A stretch of 11,186 nucleotides of DNA from Bacillota bacterium (lineage in GTDB: Bacteria; Bacillota_I; Bacilli_A; Erysipelotrichales; Erysipelotrichaceae): NCBI GenBank assembly GCA_023388035.1, contig JAEWGY010000071.1:1-11186 (forward strand), given 5' to 3'. Below the pieces are notes generated by a model. The model did no database searches, had not been told where the DNA came from, and worked only from the letters and a program-made list of their open reading frames with translations. A program made the position numbers and the translations under genes. Below are positions 1 to 6,861 of the stretch, in pieces (the first letter of the stretch is position 1; each line of letters begins with the position of its first letter).

Positions 1-285
1 TAGAGTAATTTTTTCCATAAATTTAAATTTTTCAATTGTTATATCATCAATTAATGCAAAGGGATAAATCACTTTATTGATATATTTAAGCTCGTATTCA
101 CATTCCTTTTCTAAAACATTAGGATCATCAATTTCAGTTACATCATAGACAAAGGCATTACATATTTGCTTATTAAAAGAAACTTCTACAATTGAATATT
201 TATTTACACATTCTTTACTTAAATAAGAAAAATAATGATTTACCTTTTGGTTTGGATTATCAACAATTAACTTCAATAAATACAT
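1..285 (-). CDS. priA: Primosomal protein N' (PriA), N-terminal part, cut by window edge
   Basis: An open frame of 95 codons starts at ATG 285-283 and runs off the left edge with no stop, so only the N-terminus is present. It begins MYLLKLIVDNPNQKVNHYFS and continues with YSIVEVSFNKQICNAFVYDV. This is the pattern of the PriA 3'-DNA-binding domain: a short strand ending in VD, then a 'FxY' element, then 'G.rV.VpFg.r...GfV'. Next comes a segment (INKVIYPFALIDDITIEKF) matching the family's 'l..vld..p.lt.ell' stretch. PriA is the helicase that recognises stalled forks and reloads the replicative helicase. The identification rests on this domain alone; the helicase motifs lie outside the window. 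No Shine-Dalgarno precedes the ATG, and a promoter element sits immediately upstream. The gene follows the suf operon on the same strand, after a terminator. Confidence 0.7.
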   Translation of the reverse strand, partial: MYLLKLIVDNPNQKVNHYFSYLSKECVNKYSIVEVSFNKQICNAFVYDVTEIDDPNVLEKECEYELKYINKVIYPFALIDDITIEKFKFMEKITL

Positions 286-291
286 ATTAAT

Positions 292-300
292 ATTTTAGCA
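292..300 (-). promoter_or_regulatory. Extended -10 promoter for priA
   Basis: On the minus strand TGCTAAAAT is an extended -10 (TGn plus TAAAAT). The last base of the hexamer is at 292, so a start seven bases on falls at 285, the A of the priA ATG. No good -35 is seen 16-18 bases upstream, where the terminator T-run lies; extended -10 promoters can work without one. Predicted by eye only. Confidence 0.45.
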
Positions 301-304
301 TTTT

Positions 305-333
305 AAAAAGAAAAAGAGTGATTAACTCACTCT
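305..333 (-). terminator. Intrinsic terminator of the suf operon
   Basis: Read on the minus strand, AGAGTGA (333-327) pairs perfectly with TCACTCT (321-315) around a five-base loop. It is followed by a T-rich tract TTTTCTTTTT down to 305. The stem begins inside the sufB stop codon (332-334), so the operon ends right at its last gene and transcription should stop before priA. Confidence 0.85.
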
Positions 334-1747
334 ATCCTACTGAACCTTCCATGTTCATCTTTAATAATTGATTTAATTCAACAGCGTATTCCATTGGTAA
401 TTCTCTAGTAAATGGTTCAATGAAGCCAAGAATAATCATTTGGGTTGCATCTTCTTCACTTAAACCTCTAGACATTAGATAAAATACCTGTTCTTCTGAA
501 ATCTTAGAAACAGTAGCCTCATGTTCAACAATAGATTCAGAATTAGAAACAATATTCATTGGTTCTGTGTCTGAATGAGATATATCATCTAAGATCAAAG
601 TATCACATTCAATTCTAGAATTAGCATTAACCGCCTTATCATCATGTTTAACTAAGCCATGATAATTAACGATTCCACCATTACGACATAATGATTTAGA
701 AATAATTGTACTTTGTGTCTTTTTACCAAGGTGAATCATCTTAGCACCAGCATCTTGAGTTTGTCCCTTAGTTGCAACAGCAATTGAAATACAAATACCC
801 TTTGAATAATCACCTTCTAAGATACATGCAGGATATTTCATAGTTAGATGAGAACCAATATTTCCATCTATCCATTCCATAATTCCTCTTTCCATAACTC
901 TAGCTCTTTTAGTAACTAAGTTTAAAACATTATTTGACCAATTTTGAACTGTTGAATAACGACATCTACCATTCTTTGCAACATAAATTTCAACAACGGC
1001 AGCATGTAAAGAGTCTTTAGAATATCTAGGTGCAGTACATCCTTCTACGTAATTAACATCTGCTCCTTCATCAACTATAATTAAAGTTCTTTCAAATTGT
1101 CCCATCGCTTCAGCGTTAATTCTGAAATATGATTGAAGTGGTTTATCTAATTTAACACCCTTAGGTACGTAAATAAATGAACCACCTGACCAAACTGCTG
1201 TATTTAAAGCTGCATATTTATTATCATCATAAGCTACAATACTACCGAAATATTCTTTAAATAATTCAGGATATTTTTTAAGTGCAGTATCAGTATCATA
1301 GAAGATAACACCCTTATCTTCAACTTCTTTTAACATGTTACGATAAACAACTTCTGATTCATACTGTGTTGAAACACCAGATAAGAATTTAGCTTCAGAT
1401 TCAGGAATCTTTAATTTATTAAAAGTTTCTTTAATTACTTCTGGTACATCATTCCAGTCATTAGATACCTTATCATCAGGTCTAATATAATATGTTAAAT
1501 CATCAAAATTAATAAAGCTTAAATCTGGACCAAAATTAGCATTATCAAGTTCTAAGAATTTACGATAAGCTTTAAGTCTAATCTCTAACATCCATTCTGG
1601 TTCATTTTTAATCTTTGAAATTTGTCTTACAACGTCTTCATTAAGACCCTTACCAGTTTTAAAGATTGAAACGTCTTCATCTTTAAAATCATATTTATAA
1701 TTATCCTGGTTTTTGATAATATCCTTATTTTCTTCTTTGATATTCAT
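332..1747 (-). CDS. sufB: Fe-S cluster assembly scaffold SufB
   Basis: This is a 471-residue protein, the usual length for Firmicute SufB. SufB is the cytosolic scaffold subunit of the SufBCD complex, on which nascent iron-sulfur clusters are built. Visible family signatures are [13 protein letters not shown] near residues 17-29, [12 protein letters not shown] at 49-60, [20 protein letters not shown] at 234-253, [20 protein letters not shown] at 409-428 and [12 protein letters not shown] near the C-terminus, ending in EGSVG. These make the call very secure. The ATG at 1747 overlaps the sufU stop by 23 bases. Only a weak ribosome site (AAGAGA about eight bases upstream) is seen, so translational coupling to sufU is likely. 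No later Met would keep the conserved N-terminal block. It is the last gene of the operon and its stop is part of the terminator stem. Confidence 0.98.
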   Translation of the reverse strand: MNIKEENKDIIKNQDNYKYDFKDEDVSIFKTGKGLNEDVVRQISKIKNEPEWMLEIRLKAYRKFLELDNANFGPDLSFINFDDLTYYIRPDDKVSNDWNDVPEVIKETFNKLKIPESEAKFLSGVSTQYESEVVYRNMLKEVEDKGVIFYDTDTALKKYPELFKEYFGSIVAYDDNKYAALNTAVWSGGSFIYVPKGVKLDKPLQSYFRINAEAMGQFERTLIIVDEGADVNYVEGCTAPRYSKDSLHAAVVEIYVAKNGRCRYSTVQNWSNNVLNLVTKRARVMERGIMEWIDGNIGSHLTMKYPACILEGDYSKGICISIAVATKGQTQDAGAKMIHLGKKTQSTIISKSLCRNGGIVNYHGLVKHDDKAVNANSRIECDTLILDDISHSDTEPMNIVSNSESIVEHEATVSKISEEQVFYLMSRGLSEEDATQMIILGFIEPFTRELPMEYAVELNQLLKMNMEGSVG

Positions 1748-2156
1748 ATATTAATTCTCTTATAGCTTCTACACCAATCAAACCACAATTGATTCGATTA
1801 GCTTGTTTATTAAGCTCTTCAAAGGCTTCTAGTTCAAATAGAAGACTTTGATCGTATTCCCTCCCTTCCAGCATCATCCGATAATTGTCAATTAGTTTGA
1901 GTGCTTCATTAATATTCTTACCTTTGACAAGATCGGTCATTATTGAAGTTGAAGCAGTCGATATCGTACATGCATGACCATCAAAGCGAACATCTTCAAT
2001 AATATCATTAATAATTTTAATTTGAACATAAATATCATCAATGCAAGAATCACTTGCTGCATGATATTCATTATATAACTTATCAGAAATTAAACCGTGG
2101 TTTCTAGGATATTTATAATTATCTAAAATTATTTCTCTTCTAAAACCCTTATCCAT
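1725..2156 (-). CDS. sufU: Zinc-dependent sulfurtransferase SufU
   Basis: This is a 143-residue SufU/IscU-like protein that accepts persulfide sulfur from SufS and passes it to the SufBCD scaffold. The three cysteines and one aspartate that bind zinc in the family are present: C38 and D40 in SDSCIDD, C63 in [11 protein letters not shown] and C124 in NRINCGLIG. The insertion typical of SufU compared with IscU (about residues 78-110) is present. The usual 'CGD' is 'CID' here. A GTG seven codons upstream (2177) would also be open. ATG 2156 is preferred because a GGAG motif lies between the two and the ATG start gives the normal N-terminus ([17 protein letters not shown]). Its ATG shares one base with the sufS stop (TAATG), and its 3' end overlaps sufB by 23 bases. 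Confidence 0.95.
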   Translation of the reverse strand: MDKGFRREIILDNYKYPRNHGLISDKLYNEYHAASDSCIDDIYVQIKIINDIIEDVRFDGHACTISTASTSIMTDLVKGKNINEALKLIDNYRMMLEGREYDQSLLFELEAFEELNKQANRINCGLIGVEAIRELIYEYQRRK

Positions 2157-3379
2157 TATATGCTTACTCCTATACACTTATCTAAATCGATTATCTTTAG
2201 GGCGTTTAATAACCTATCAATATCTTCTTTATTATTATAGAAATAAAGTGACATTCTAATGCTATCAGCAACCCCTATAACATCTACTAATATTTTAGCA
2301 CAATGATTACCTGCTCTTAGTGCGATATTTAATGAATTTAAATAAGCTGAAACATCTTGTGAAAAAATATCTCTAACTCTAAAACTAATAATAGAAATAT
2401 CAGCCTTAGGATTAATTATTTCAATTTTAGGATTTTTCTTTAATTCATTTAAAGCATAACTCAATAATTCCTTATCATGTTTATAAATATTATCCATTCC
2501 TATTTCTTCTAAGTAATCTAAAGCTGCTCCAAAACCGATAACACCTTCAATATTAGGAGTACCTGGTTCAAAGCAAAATGGTATATGTTTAAAAATTATT
2601 TCACCTAAACAATTAAATCTAGCGTTAGCACCACCACCAAAGGTAGCGGGTTTCATCTGTTTAAGATTCTCCATCTTCCCATATAAAACACCAACTCCAC
2701 TTGGTCCTAACATCTTATGAGCTGATAAGGCTAAGAAATCAATATCCAATTCTTTCACATCAATCTTAAGATGAGGAGCTGACTGTGCTGCATCAATAAC
2801 AACCTTAGTATTATACTTTTTAGCAATACTAACAATATATTTAAGATCGTTAATATATCCCATCACATTAGAAACATGAGCTAAGGCGATAATTTTAGTT
2901 TTATTACTAAAACAAGATTCTAATTTTTCATAATTAATAGTAGCATCATCATTTAGCTCAATATACTTAATTGATAAGGATAATTCTTTAGCAATTTCAA
3001 ACCAAGGGAGTAAATTTGATGCATGATCAACTTTTGAAAGTAATATTTCATCACCTTCTTTTAGATTGTGTTTTACATAAGCTAAAGCAATAAGATTAAT
3101 CGATGCACTAGTACCACTGGTAAAGATAATTTCCCTCTCACTATCAGCATTAATAAATCTAGCTACCTTCTTTCTTACATCGTCATATTCTTTTGAAATT
3201 TGATATGATAAATCGTAATCACCCCTATGGATATTAGCATTATATTTATAATAAACATTACTAACAGCATCAATTACTACTTGTGGTTTAAAACTAGTGG
3301 CTGCGCTATCTAAATACACTAAATCTGGATTATTTTTAAACATTGGAAAATCATTACGAATTTCCTTTAATGAAATCAT
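2156..3379 (-). CDS. sufS: Cysteine desulfurase SufS
   Basis: This is a 407-residue class V PLP aminotransferase-fold enzyme that removes sulfur from L-cysteine, giving alanine and an enzyme persulfide for SufU. It opens with the family pattern FPMFKNNPDLVYLDSAATSFKP. The PLP-binding lysine is K222 in ALSAHKMLGPSGVG, with VIDAAQSAPH (195-204) carrying the cofactor-contacting Asp. The sulfur-carrying cysteine is C360 in RAGNHCAK. Two positions differ from the usual SufS: the motif is GNHC rather than GHHC, and the residue matching the zinc-swapping His342 of B. subtilis SufS is Q341. The start ATG overlaps the sufD stop by four bases (ATGA); a ribosome site is weak (GAGAAAG, far upstream), so translation is probably coupled. 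The stop shares one base with the sufU start. Confidence 0.96.
   Translation of the reverse strand: MISLKEIRNDFPMFKNNPDLVYLDSAATSFKPQVVIDAVSNVYYKYNANIHRGDYDLSYQISKEYDDVRKKVARFINADSEREIIFTSGTSASINLIALAYVKHNLKEGDEILLSKVDHASNLLPWFEIAKELSLSIKYIELNDDATINYEKLESCFSNKTKIIALAHVSNVMGYINDLKYIVSIAKKYNTKVVIDAAQSAPHLKIDVKELDIDFLALSAHKMLGPSGVGVLYGKMENLKQMKPATFGGGANARFNCLGEIIFKHIPFCFEPGTPNIEGVIGFGAALDYLEEIGMDNIYKHDKELLSYALNELKKNPKIEIINPKADISIISFRVRDIFSQDVSAYLNSLNIALRAGNHCAKILVDVIGVADSIRMSLYFYNNKEDIDRLLNALKIIDLDKCIGVSI
2167..2171 (-). promoter_or_regulatory. Ribosome binding site deciding the sufU start
   Basis: AGGAG on the minus strand lies ten bases upstream of ATG 2156, inside the last codons of sufS. 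It is downstream of the alternative GTG at 2177, so it can only serve the ATG. This supports the shorter 143-residue SufU. Confidence 0.6.
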
Positions 3380-4104
3380 AAGTTATTAACTTTCTCTCTA
3401 GTTAACTCTTCAACTTCTTTAATCGCGTTTTCATCTTTTAAGAAACTATAATCGTTACTTAAATAAGATTCACAAATCAAGGCTAATGCTTGATTATAAT
3501 TTAATCCTCTGGTATTTAGATAATACATTACATCTTCATCAACTGTTCCAAGACTCATTGCGTGAGATGCTTCAACATCATTTTCATAGATTTGTAAGAT
3601 TGGTTCAATTTGTGATCTATTTACATCATCAATGGTTAAACAACGAGTTTTTTGATGGTGTTTTGAACCACTTGCACCATTATCAATATGTCCGAAAGCT
3701 TTAAAATTAGCTTTTGCGCCATCTTTAATAATAGCTGAATTATCCATATCAGCTAATGATCTTTTATCATGATGATAAACTTTAATCGCTACTGTTTTAT
3801 CTTTAGATACTAAATAGTTAGATTTAATATTTAAACTAGTATTTTTTTGTAAATGGAAATTAGTATCTTGAATTAAATGGCTATCATCAAGTGAAAGAAA
3901 ATGAAATAGGACTTCACTCCCTTCTAAAAGTTCAATATTTTGATTTGTCTTAAGATCTTCTTTATTTTCGAAAATCATGAGAATATCTTGTTTAGCAGAA
4001 ATCTTAAGATTTAAATTAGCACCAGCTTTTATTTTAATAATACTAGCATGATCCTTATCTAAATGAAGATTACTACTTTCATTAACTTCATAAATCTTTA
4101 ACAT
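3376..4104 (-). CDS. sufD: Short SufD, SufBCD scaffold partner
   Basis: This is a 242-residue SufD-type protein, the partner of SufB in the SufBC2D assembly complex. The recognisable part is the C-terminal half: QIEPILQIYENDVEASHAMS followed by LGTVDEDVMYYLNTRGLNYNQALALI. It matches the family's 'P.L.I...dv.asHga.vG.ld.e.lfYl.sRGl...eA'. The His of this motif is retained (H181). Before this the protein is strand-rich, as expected for the beta-helix core. SufD is normally around 400-440 residues, and the N-terminal helical region is missing here. The start ATG shares one base with the sufC stop (TAATG) and has a GAGG ribosome site, so no lost upstream piece exists: the protein is compact, not broken. 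It ends in TGA overlapping the sufS ATG. Confidence 0.88.
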   Translation of the reverse strand: MLKIYEVNESSNLHLDKDHASIIKIKAGANLNLKISAKQDILMIFENKEDLKTNQNIELLEGSEVLFHFLSLDDSHLIQDTNFHLQKNTSLNIKSNYLVSKDKTVAIKVYHHDKRSLADMDNSAIIKDGAKANFKAFGHIDNGASGSKHHQKTRCLTIDDVNRSQIEPILQIYENDVEASHAMSLGTVDEDVMYYLNTRGLNYNQALALICESYLSNDYSFLKDENAIKEVEELTREKVNNL

Positions 4105-4928
4105 TATTTATCCTCTTTTGTATTATAAGCACAAGATCCAAGAGAGAATACTAAAGGTTTTTTATCTTCTTTAATTGGTTTAATTTGTAATTCCTTATAA
4201 ATCCAATCATATCCTTCAGCATCAATCTTTGATACTAATTCATATCCACCTTCAAGTACTACCTTACCATCAATTACAACATGAGCATGTGTTGGTTTTA
4301 ATAAGGCACAGAATCTCTCATAGTGACTAACAATGATTAATGATAGTTTTTCTTTAGCATGCATATCAATTAATGCATCTGAAACAACTTTAATAGCATC
4401 AACATCAAGGCCTGAGTCAATTTCATCAAGCATTGCAAGCTCAGGTTTTAACATCATCATTTGTAATATTTCATTACGTTTTTTCTCACCACCTGAGAAA
4501 CCATCATTAACAAAACGATGAGCTAAATCTTTAGACATTTGTAATTTGTCAATGCTAGATTCCATTTGTTTAATAAAATCAAATAATTTAATTGGCTCTT
4601 CTCTTCTAGCATTAATTGAAGCCTTTAAAAAGTCTGAGTTAGTAACGCCACTTACAGAGTAAGGATATTGCATAGCTAGGAAAAGACCAGCCTTAGATCT
4701 TTCATCAACTTCCATATCTAAAACTTCTTCATCACCAAAAGTAATACTACCCTTAGTTACTTCATAAGCAGGATTACCCATAATAGTTTGCAGTAATGTT
4801 GATTTACCATTACCATTTGGACCCATTATTGCATGGATTTCACCTGGGTTTACAGTTAAATTTAAACCCTTTAAAATTTCTTTATCGTCTATTGAAACGT
4901 GTAAATCTTTAATAACTAATTTTTTCAT
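4104..4928 (-). CDS. sufC: SUF system ATPase SufC
   Basis: This is a 274-residue ABC-type ATPase that drives the SufBC2D scaffold in the cytosol. Visible motifs are Walker A GPNGNGKST (36-44), the Q-loop in LAMQYPYSVSGV (84-95), the signature FSGGEKKRNEILQMM (144-158), Walker B LAMLDE with DSGLD following (164-175) and the H-loop His in IIVSHYERF (H202). The start is placed at ATG 4928 because MKKLVIKDLHVSI is the family's normal beginning. An in-frame ATG at 4958 adds ten residues unlike the family and has no well-spaced ribosome site. The chosen ATG has no Shine-Dalgarno either, but sits exactly at the predicted transcription start. After about residue 250 a tail carries FSLGSCAYNT. It leads the operon, and its stop overlaps sufD by one base. 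Confidence 0.95.
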   Translation of the reverse strand: MKKLVIKDLHVSIDDKEILKGLNLTVNPGEIHAIMGPNGNGKSTLLQTIMGNPAYEVTKGSITFGDEEVLDMEVDERSKAGLFLAMQYPYSVSGVTNSDFLKASINARREEPIKLFDFIKQMESSIDKLQMSKDLAHRFVNDGFSGGEKKRNEILQMMMLKPELAMLDEIDSGLDVDAIKVVSDALIDMHAKEKLSLIIVSHYERFCALLKPTHAHVVIDGKVVLEGGYELVSKIDAEGYDWIYKELQIKPIKEDKKPLVFSLGSCAYNTKEDK

Positions 4929-4934
4929 ATAATA

Positions 4935-4943
4935 ATCATAACA
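4935..4943 (-). promoter_or_regulatory. Extended -10 promoter of the suf operon
   Basis: TGTTATGAT on the minus strand is an extended -10 (TGn plus TATGAT). The hexamer ends at 4935, which puts transcription start at 4928, the A of the sufC ATG. No convincing -35 is present. The spacing to the ATG (six bases) is identical to that seen in front of priA. Confidence 0.5.
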
Positions 4944-4973
4944 TACTTGAAAAGACATTACTATTTATACGCT

Positions 4974-4988
4974 CCAAATTGCCAAATT
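4974..4988. repeat. Tandem CCAAATT repeat in the divergent promoter region
   Basis: CCAAATT occurs at 4974-4980 and again at 4982-4988, one base apart. It overlaps the -35 of the rightward promoter and lies about 30 bases upstream of the leftward -10. It could be a regulator site, or chance in AT-rich DNA. Confidence 0.3.
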
Positions 4989-5007
4989 ATATCTTTTAAA
5001 CTATAAT
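4979..5007 (+). promoter_or_regulatory. Sigma-A-type promoter of the foldase operon
   Basis: TTGCCA (4979-4984), a 17-base spacer and a perfect TATAAT (5002-5007) form a near-consensus housekeeping promoter. Transcription should begin near 5014, leaving a short leader with AAAGGAG (5019-5025) five bases before ATG 5031. This conventional layout contrasts with the two minus-strand promoters. Confidence 0.8.
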
Positions 5008-5030
5008 ATTAAGGAAGTAAAGGAGAAGAT

Positions 5031-6017
5031 ATGAAAGAATTATTTAAGAAATACGGTTTTATTTTTATCTTTGGATTATGCTTATTTTTATTTATTATTT
5101 ATTTCGCTTTTAGTCCATCAAATAAAAATAATAAGACCATTGTAATTGAAACTAAGGAAAAAATAATTGACGGTAATAGCGTTATTTATAATTTTAATGA
5201 TAAAGATTATACTACAATGGATTTATTCAACTCATTAAATGATGATGAGAAAGTTAGTTTTCTAAGAACATTAATCGAGAAAGAAGCTATCAGAAATTAT
5301 GAACTAGATAATGAAACTAAGAAATTGATAAGTGCTAATATCGCTAATCTAAAACAGCAATATAGTGATGAACAATTACTTAGTGAGGTTAATCGTTTAG
5401 GATTTAATAGTATTAATGAATACCTCGAACAAAGTTTTAAAGCTCGTAATAAGCTTAAAGAATATATTTTAAATCATAAAGCAGATTATTATAAAACTGA
5501 TGATGGTTCAAAAATTATTTCTCATATATTAATTTCAGTTAAAGATGTTACTAGCAGTGAGGAAGATGGTGTTAAAAAACATAAATTAAATCCTACTGAT
5601 GAAGAAAAGGAAAAATTAGCTAAAGTTTTAGAAGAATTAAAAACTAAAGATTTCGCAACTGTAGCAAGCACTTATAGTGACGATACTGGATCAGCTACTA
5701 ATGGTGGTAAATTAGGTTATACCAATGATGTTTTAAACGAACGCTATGTACCTGAATTTAGAAAAGCTGTAAGTGAATTAAAAGAAAAGGATGAAGTTTC
5801 AAAGGTAATCGAAAGTCAATTTGGTTATCATATTATAAAAGTTGATTCTATTGATTTTGATGATTTCTTAAATGAAGCAAGTTTCATTAAAAATATTGAA
5901 CAAAATGATCCTAATATTAATAAAAAGATGTTAAAGGAATATATGGATAATATTAAGATAGAAGTTAAAGATGAAAAACTTAAAGACTTACTTCAAAAAG
6001 CTTTGGAGGTTGAATAA
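5031..6017 (+). CDS. PrsA-like membrane-anchored parvulin foldase
   Basis: This is a 328-residue extracytoplasmic peptidyl-prolyl isomerase-type foldase. Residues 9-28 form a hydrophobic N-terminal segment without a convincing lipobox, so it is probably an uncleaved membrane anchor rather than the lipid anchor of classical PrsA. Residues 40-155 are helix-rich and charged, as in the SurA/PrsA chaperone region. A parvulin domain spans about 161-272: SHILISV (164-170, with the conserved His), DFATVASTYSDDTGS (207-221), NGGKLGY (224-230) and FGYHIIKVDSI (264-274). All main parvulin signatures are present, so isomerase activity is expected. A charged helical tail follows. It has its own strong promoter and ribosome site, diverges from sufC, and its stop shares one base with the next gene (TAATG). 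The family call is secure; orthology to prsA itself is less so. Confidence 0.9.
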   Translation: MKELFKKYGFIFIFGLCLFLFIIYFAFSPSNKNNKTIVIETKEKIIDGNSVIYNFNDKDYTTMDLFNSLNDDEKVSFLRTLIEKEAIRNYELDNETKKLISANIANLKQQYSDEQLLSEVNRLGFNSINEYLEQSFKARNKLKEYILNHKADYYKTDDGSKIISHILISVKDVTSSEEDGVKKHKLNPTDEEKEKLAKVLEELKTKDFATVASTYSDDTGSATNGGKLGYTNDVLNERYVPEFRKAVSELKEKDEVSKVIESQFGYHIIKVDSIDFDDFLNEASFIKNIEQNDPNINKKMLKEYMDNIKIEVKDEKLKDLLQKALEVE

Positions 6018-6838
6018 TGAAAAAAATCCTATTTTTAATTGTTACTATTTTAATCGCCTTAAGTGCTTGTTCTAAGAGTGTTAAGAAGGCTAATGTGAAA
6101 ATTAGTGATGGTGATTTAGTTTTAGTTACCAAGGGTGATAAGAAATTAATTGATAAAAATGATTTAATTTCATTTATAGCATCTAATTCAAATGTTTCAT
6201 TTACCAATATGACAGTTTTAAGTATTTTTAATGATATTTTTAACTTAGAAAATATTGAAGCAGATAGTGAAATGGTTGAAAAAAGAATTGCTGAAATTAA
6301 AGAAAATGGTCTTGAGGCCTATTATTTACAATCTACCGGTGTTAATAGCATTGAGGAATTAAAGGAAATTCAATTAAACAATTCTAAATATTTAGAATTA
6401 GCTAAGAAACATGTTAATGAAGAATTTGATGAAATAACTAAATTTAAAGTTATTAAGGTTGTTTATAATTCCTTTGATACTAAAGAAGAAGCTGATAATG
6501 CTTTAGCTAATTTAAATGAAGCTGAGGCTAAAATCATTTTAAATGATGATTCATTAGAAAGTGATGAATTAAAGGCAGCATTATTTGCTTCTGAAAAAAA
6601 TGATAGTGCCGTATTTAGTGATACATCTAAAGAACCTAATAAATACTATGCTTATAAAATTATTAGCACTGATGTAAATGAGTTTAAAGATGAATTTATT
6701 AATTACTATTCAAGTACTAAAGTTAATAGTCAGGTATTATTAGCAAAATATGCTAAAAAATATAATTTAACCATCCATAATGAAGATTTATATCAAACAC
6801 TAAAAAATAGTATTGGTGAGGAATCAATTAGTAAATAA
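6017..6838 (+). CDS. Lipoprotein, PrsA/SurA-like with degenerate rotamase region
   Basis: This is a 273-residue predicted lipoprotein. The N-terminus is KK, a hydrophobic run, then a clean lipobox LSAC with the lipidated cysteine at C18. The rest resembles a PrsA/SurA chaperone without a working isomerase: a helical region (about 60-145), then KFKVIKVVYNSFDTKEEADN where a parvulin would have its SHILI-type strand, and YYAYKIIS in place of FGYHIIKV. The GG.LG loop and the conserved His are absent. The end, YAKKYNLTIHNEDLYQTLKN, resembles the closing helix of SurA-type chaperones. It starts on the last base of the foldase stop codon, with GGAGG seven bases before the ATG, so the two are co-translated. 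Its role is probably holding or folding secreted proteins alongside the foldase; this is inference from weak similarity. Confidence 0.75.
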   Translation: MKKILFLIVTILIALSACSKSVKKANVKISDGDLVLVTKGDKKLIDKNDLISFIASNSNVSFTNMTVLSIFNDIFNLENIEADSEMVEKRIAEIKENGLEAYYLQSTGVNSIEELKEIQLNNSKYLELAKKHVNEEFDEITKFKVIKVVYNSFDTKEEADNALANLNEAEAKIILNDDSLESDELKAALFASEKNDSAVFSDTSKEPNKYYAYKIISTDVNEFKDEFINYYSSTKVNSQVLLAKYAKKYNLTIHNEDLYQTLKNSIGEESISK

Positions 6839-6861
6839 AACCCACAGATGTGGGTTTTATT
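6834..6861. terminator. Bidirectional intrinsic terminator between convergent operons
   Basis: AATAAAACCCAC (6834-6845) and GTGGGTTTTATT (6850-6861) are perfectly complementary across a four-base loop. This gives a GC core with A-tract and T-tract flanks that works in both directions. It ends the foldase/lipoprotein operon on the plus strand and the glycolipid/yhaM operon on the minus strand. The stop codons at 6836-6838 (plus) and 6860-6862 (minus) fall in or at the edge of the stem. Confidence 0.88.

Noticed and set aside
3486..3704. 72-codon plus-strand open frame
   Set aside because: It lies wholly inside sufD on the other strand, His/Leu-rich with no family pattern and no ribosome site context; a shadow of the real gene.
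4333..4521. 62-codon plus-strand open frame
   Set aside because: Antisense to the Walker B/signature part of sufC, low-complexity Ser/Ile composition; a shadow.
4929..4958. Longer SufC starting at ATG 4958
   Set aside because: The extra ten residues (MSFQVCYDYY) are unlike the family, the only upstream GGAG is about 13 bases away, and the region is better read as the promoter.
5980..6207. 75-codon minus-strand open frame
   Set aside because: Antisense to the foldase/lipoprotein junction and the lipoprotein signal region, with no recognisable protein features.
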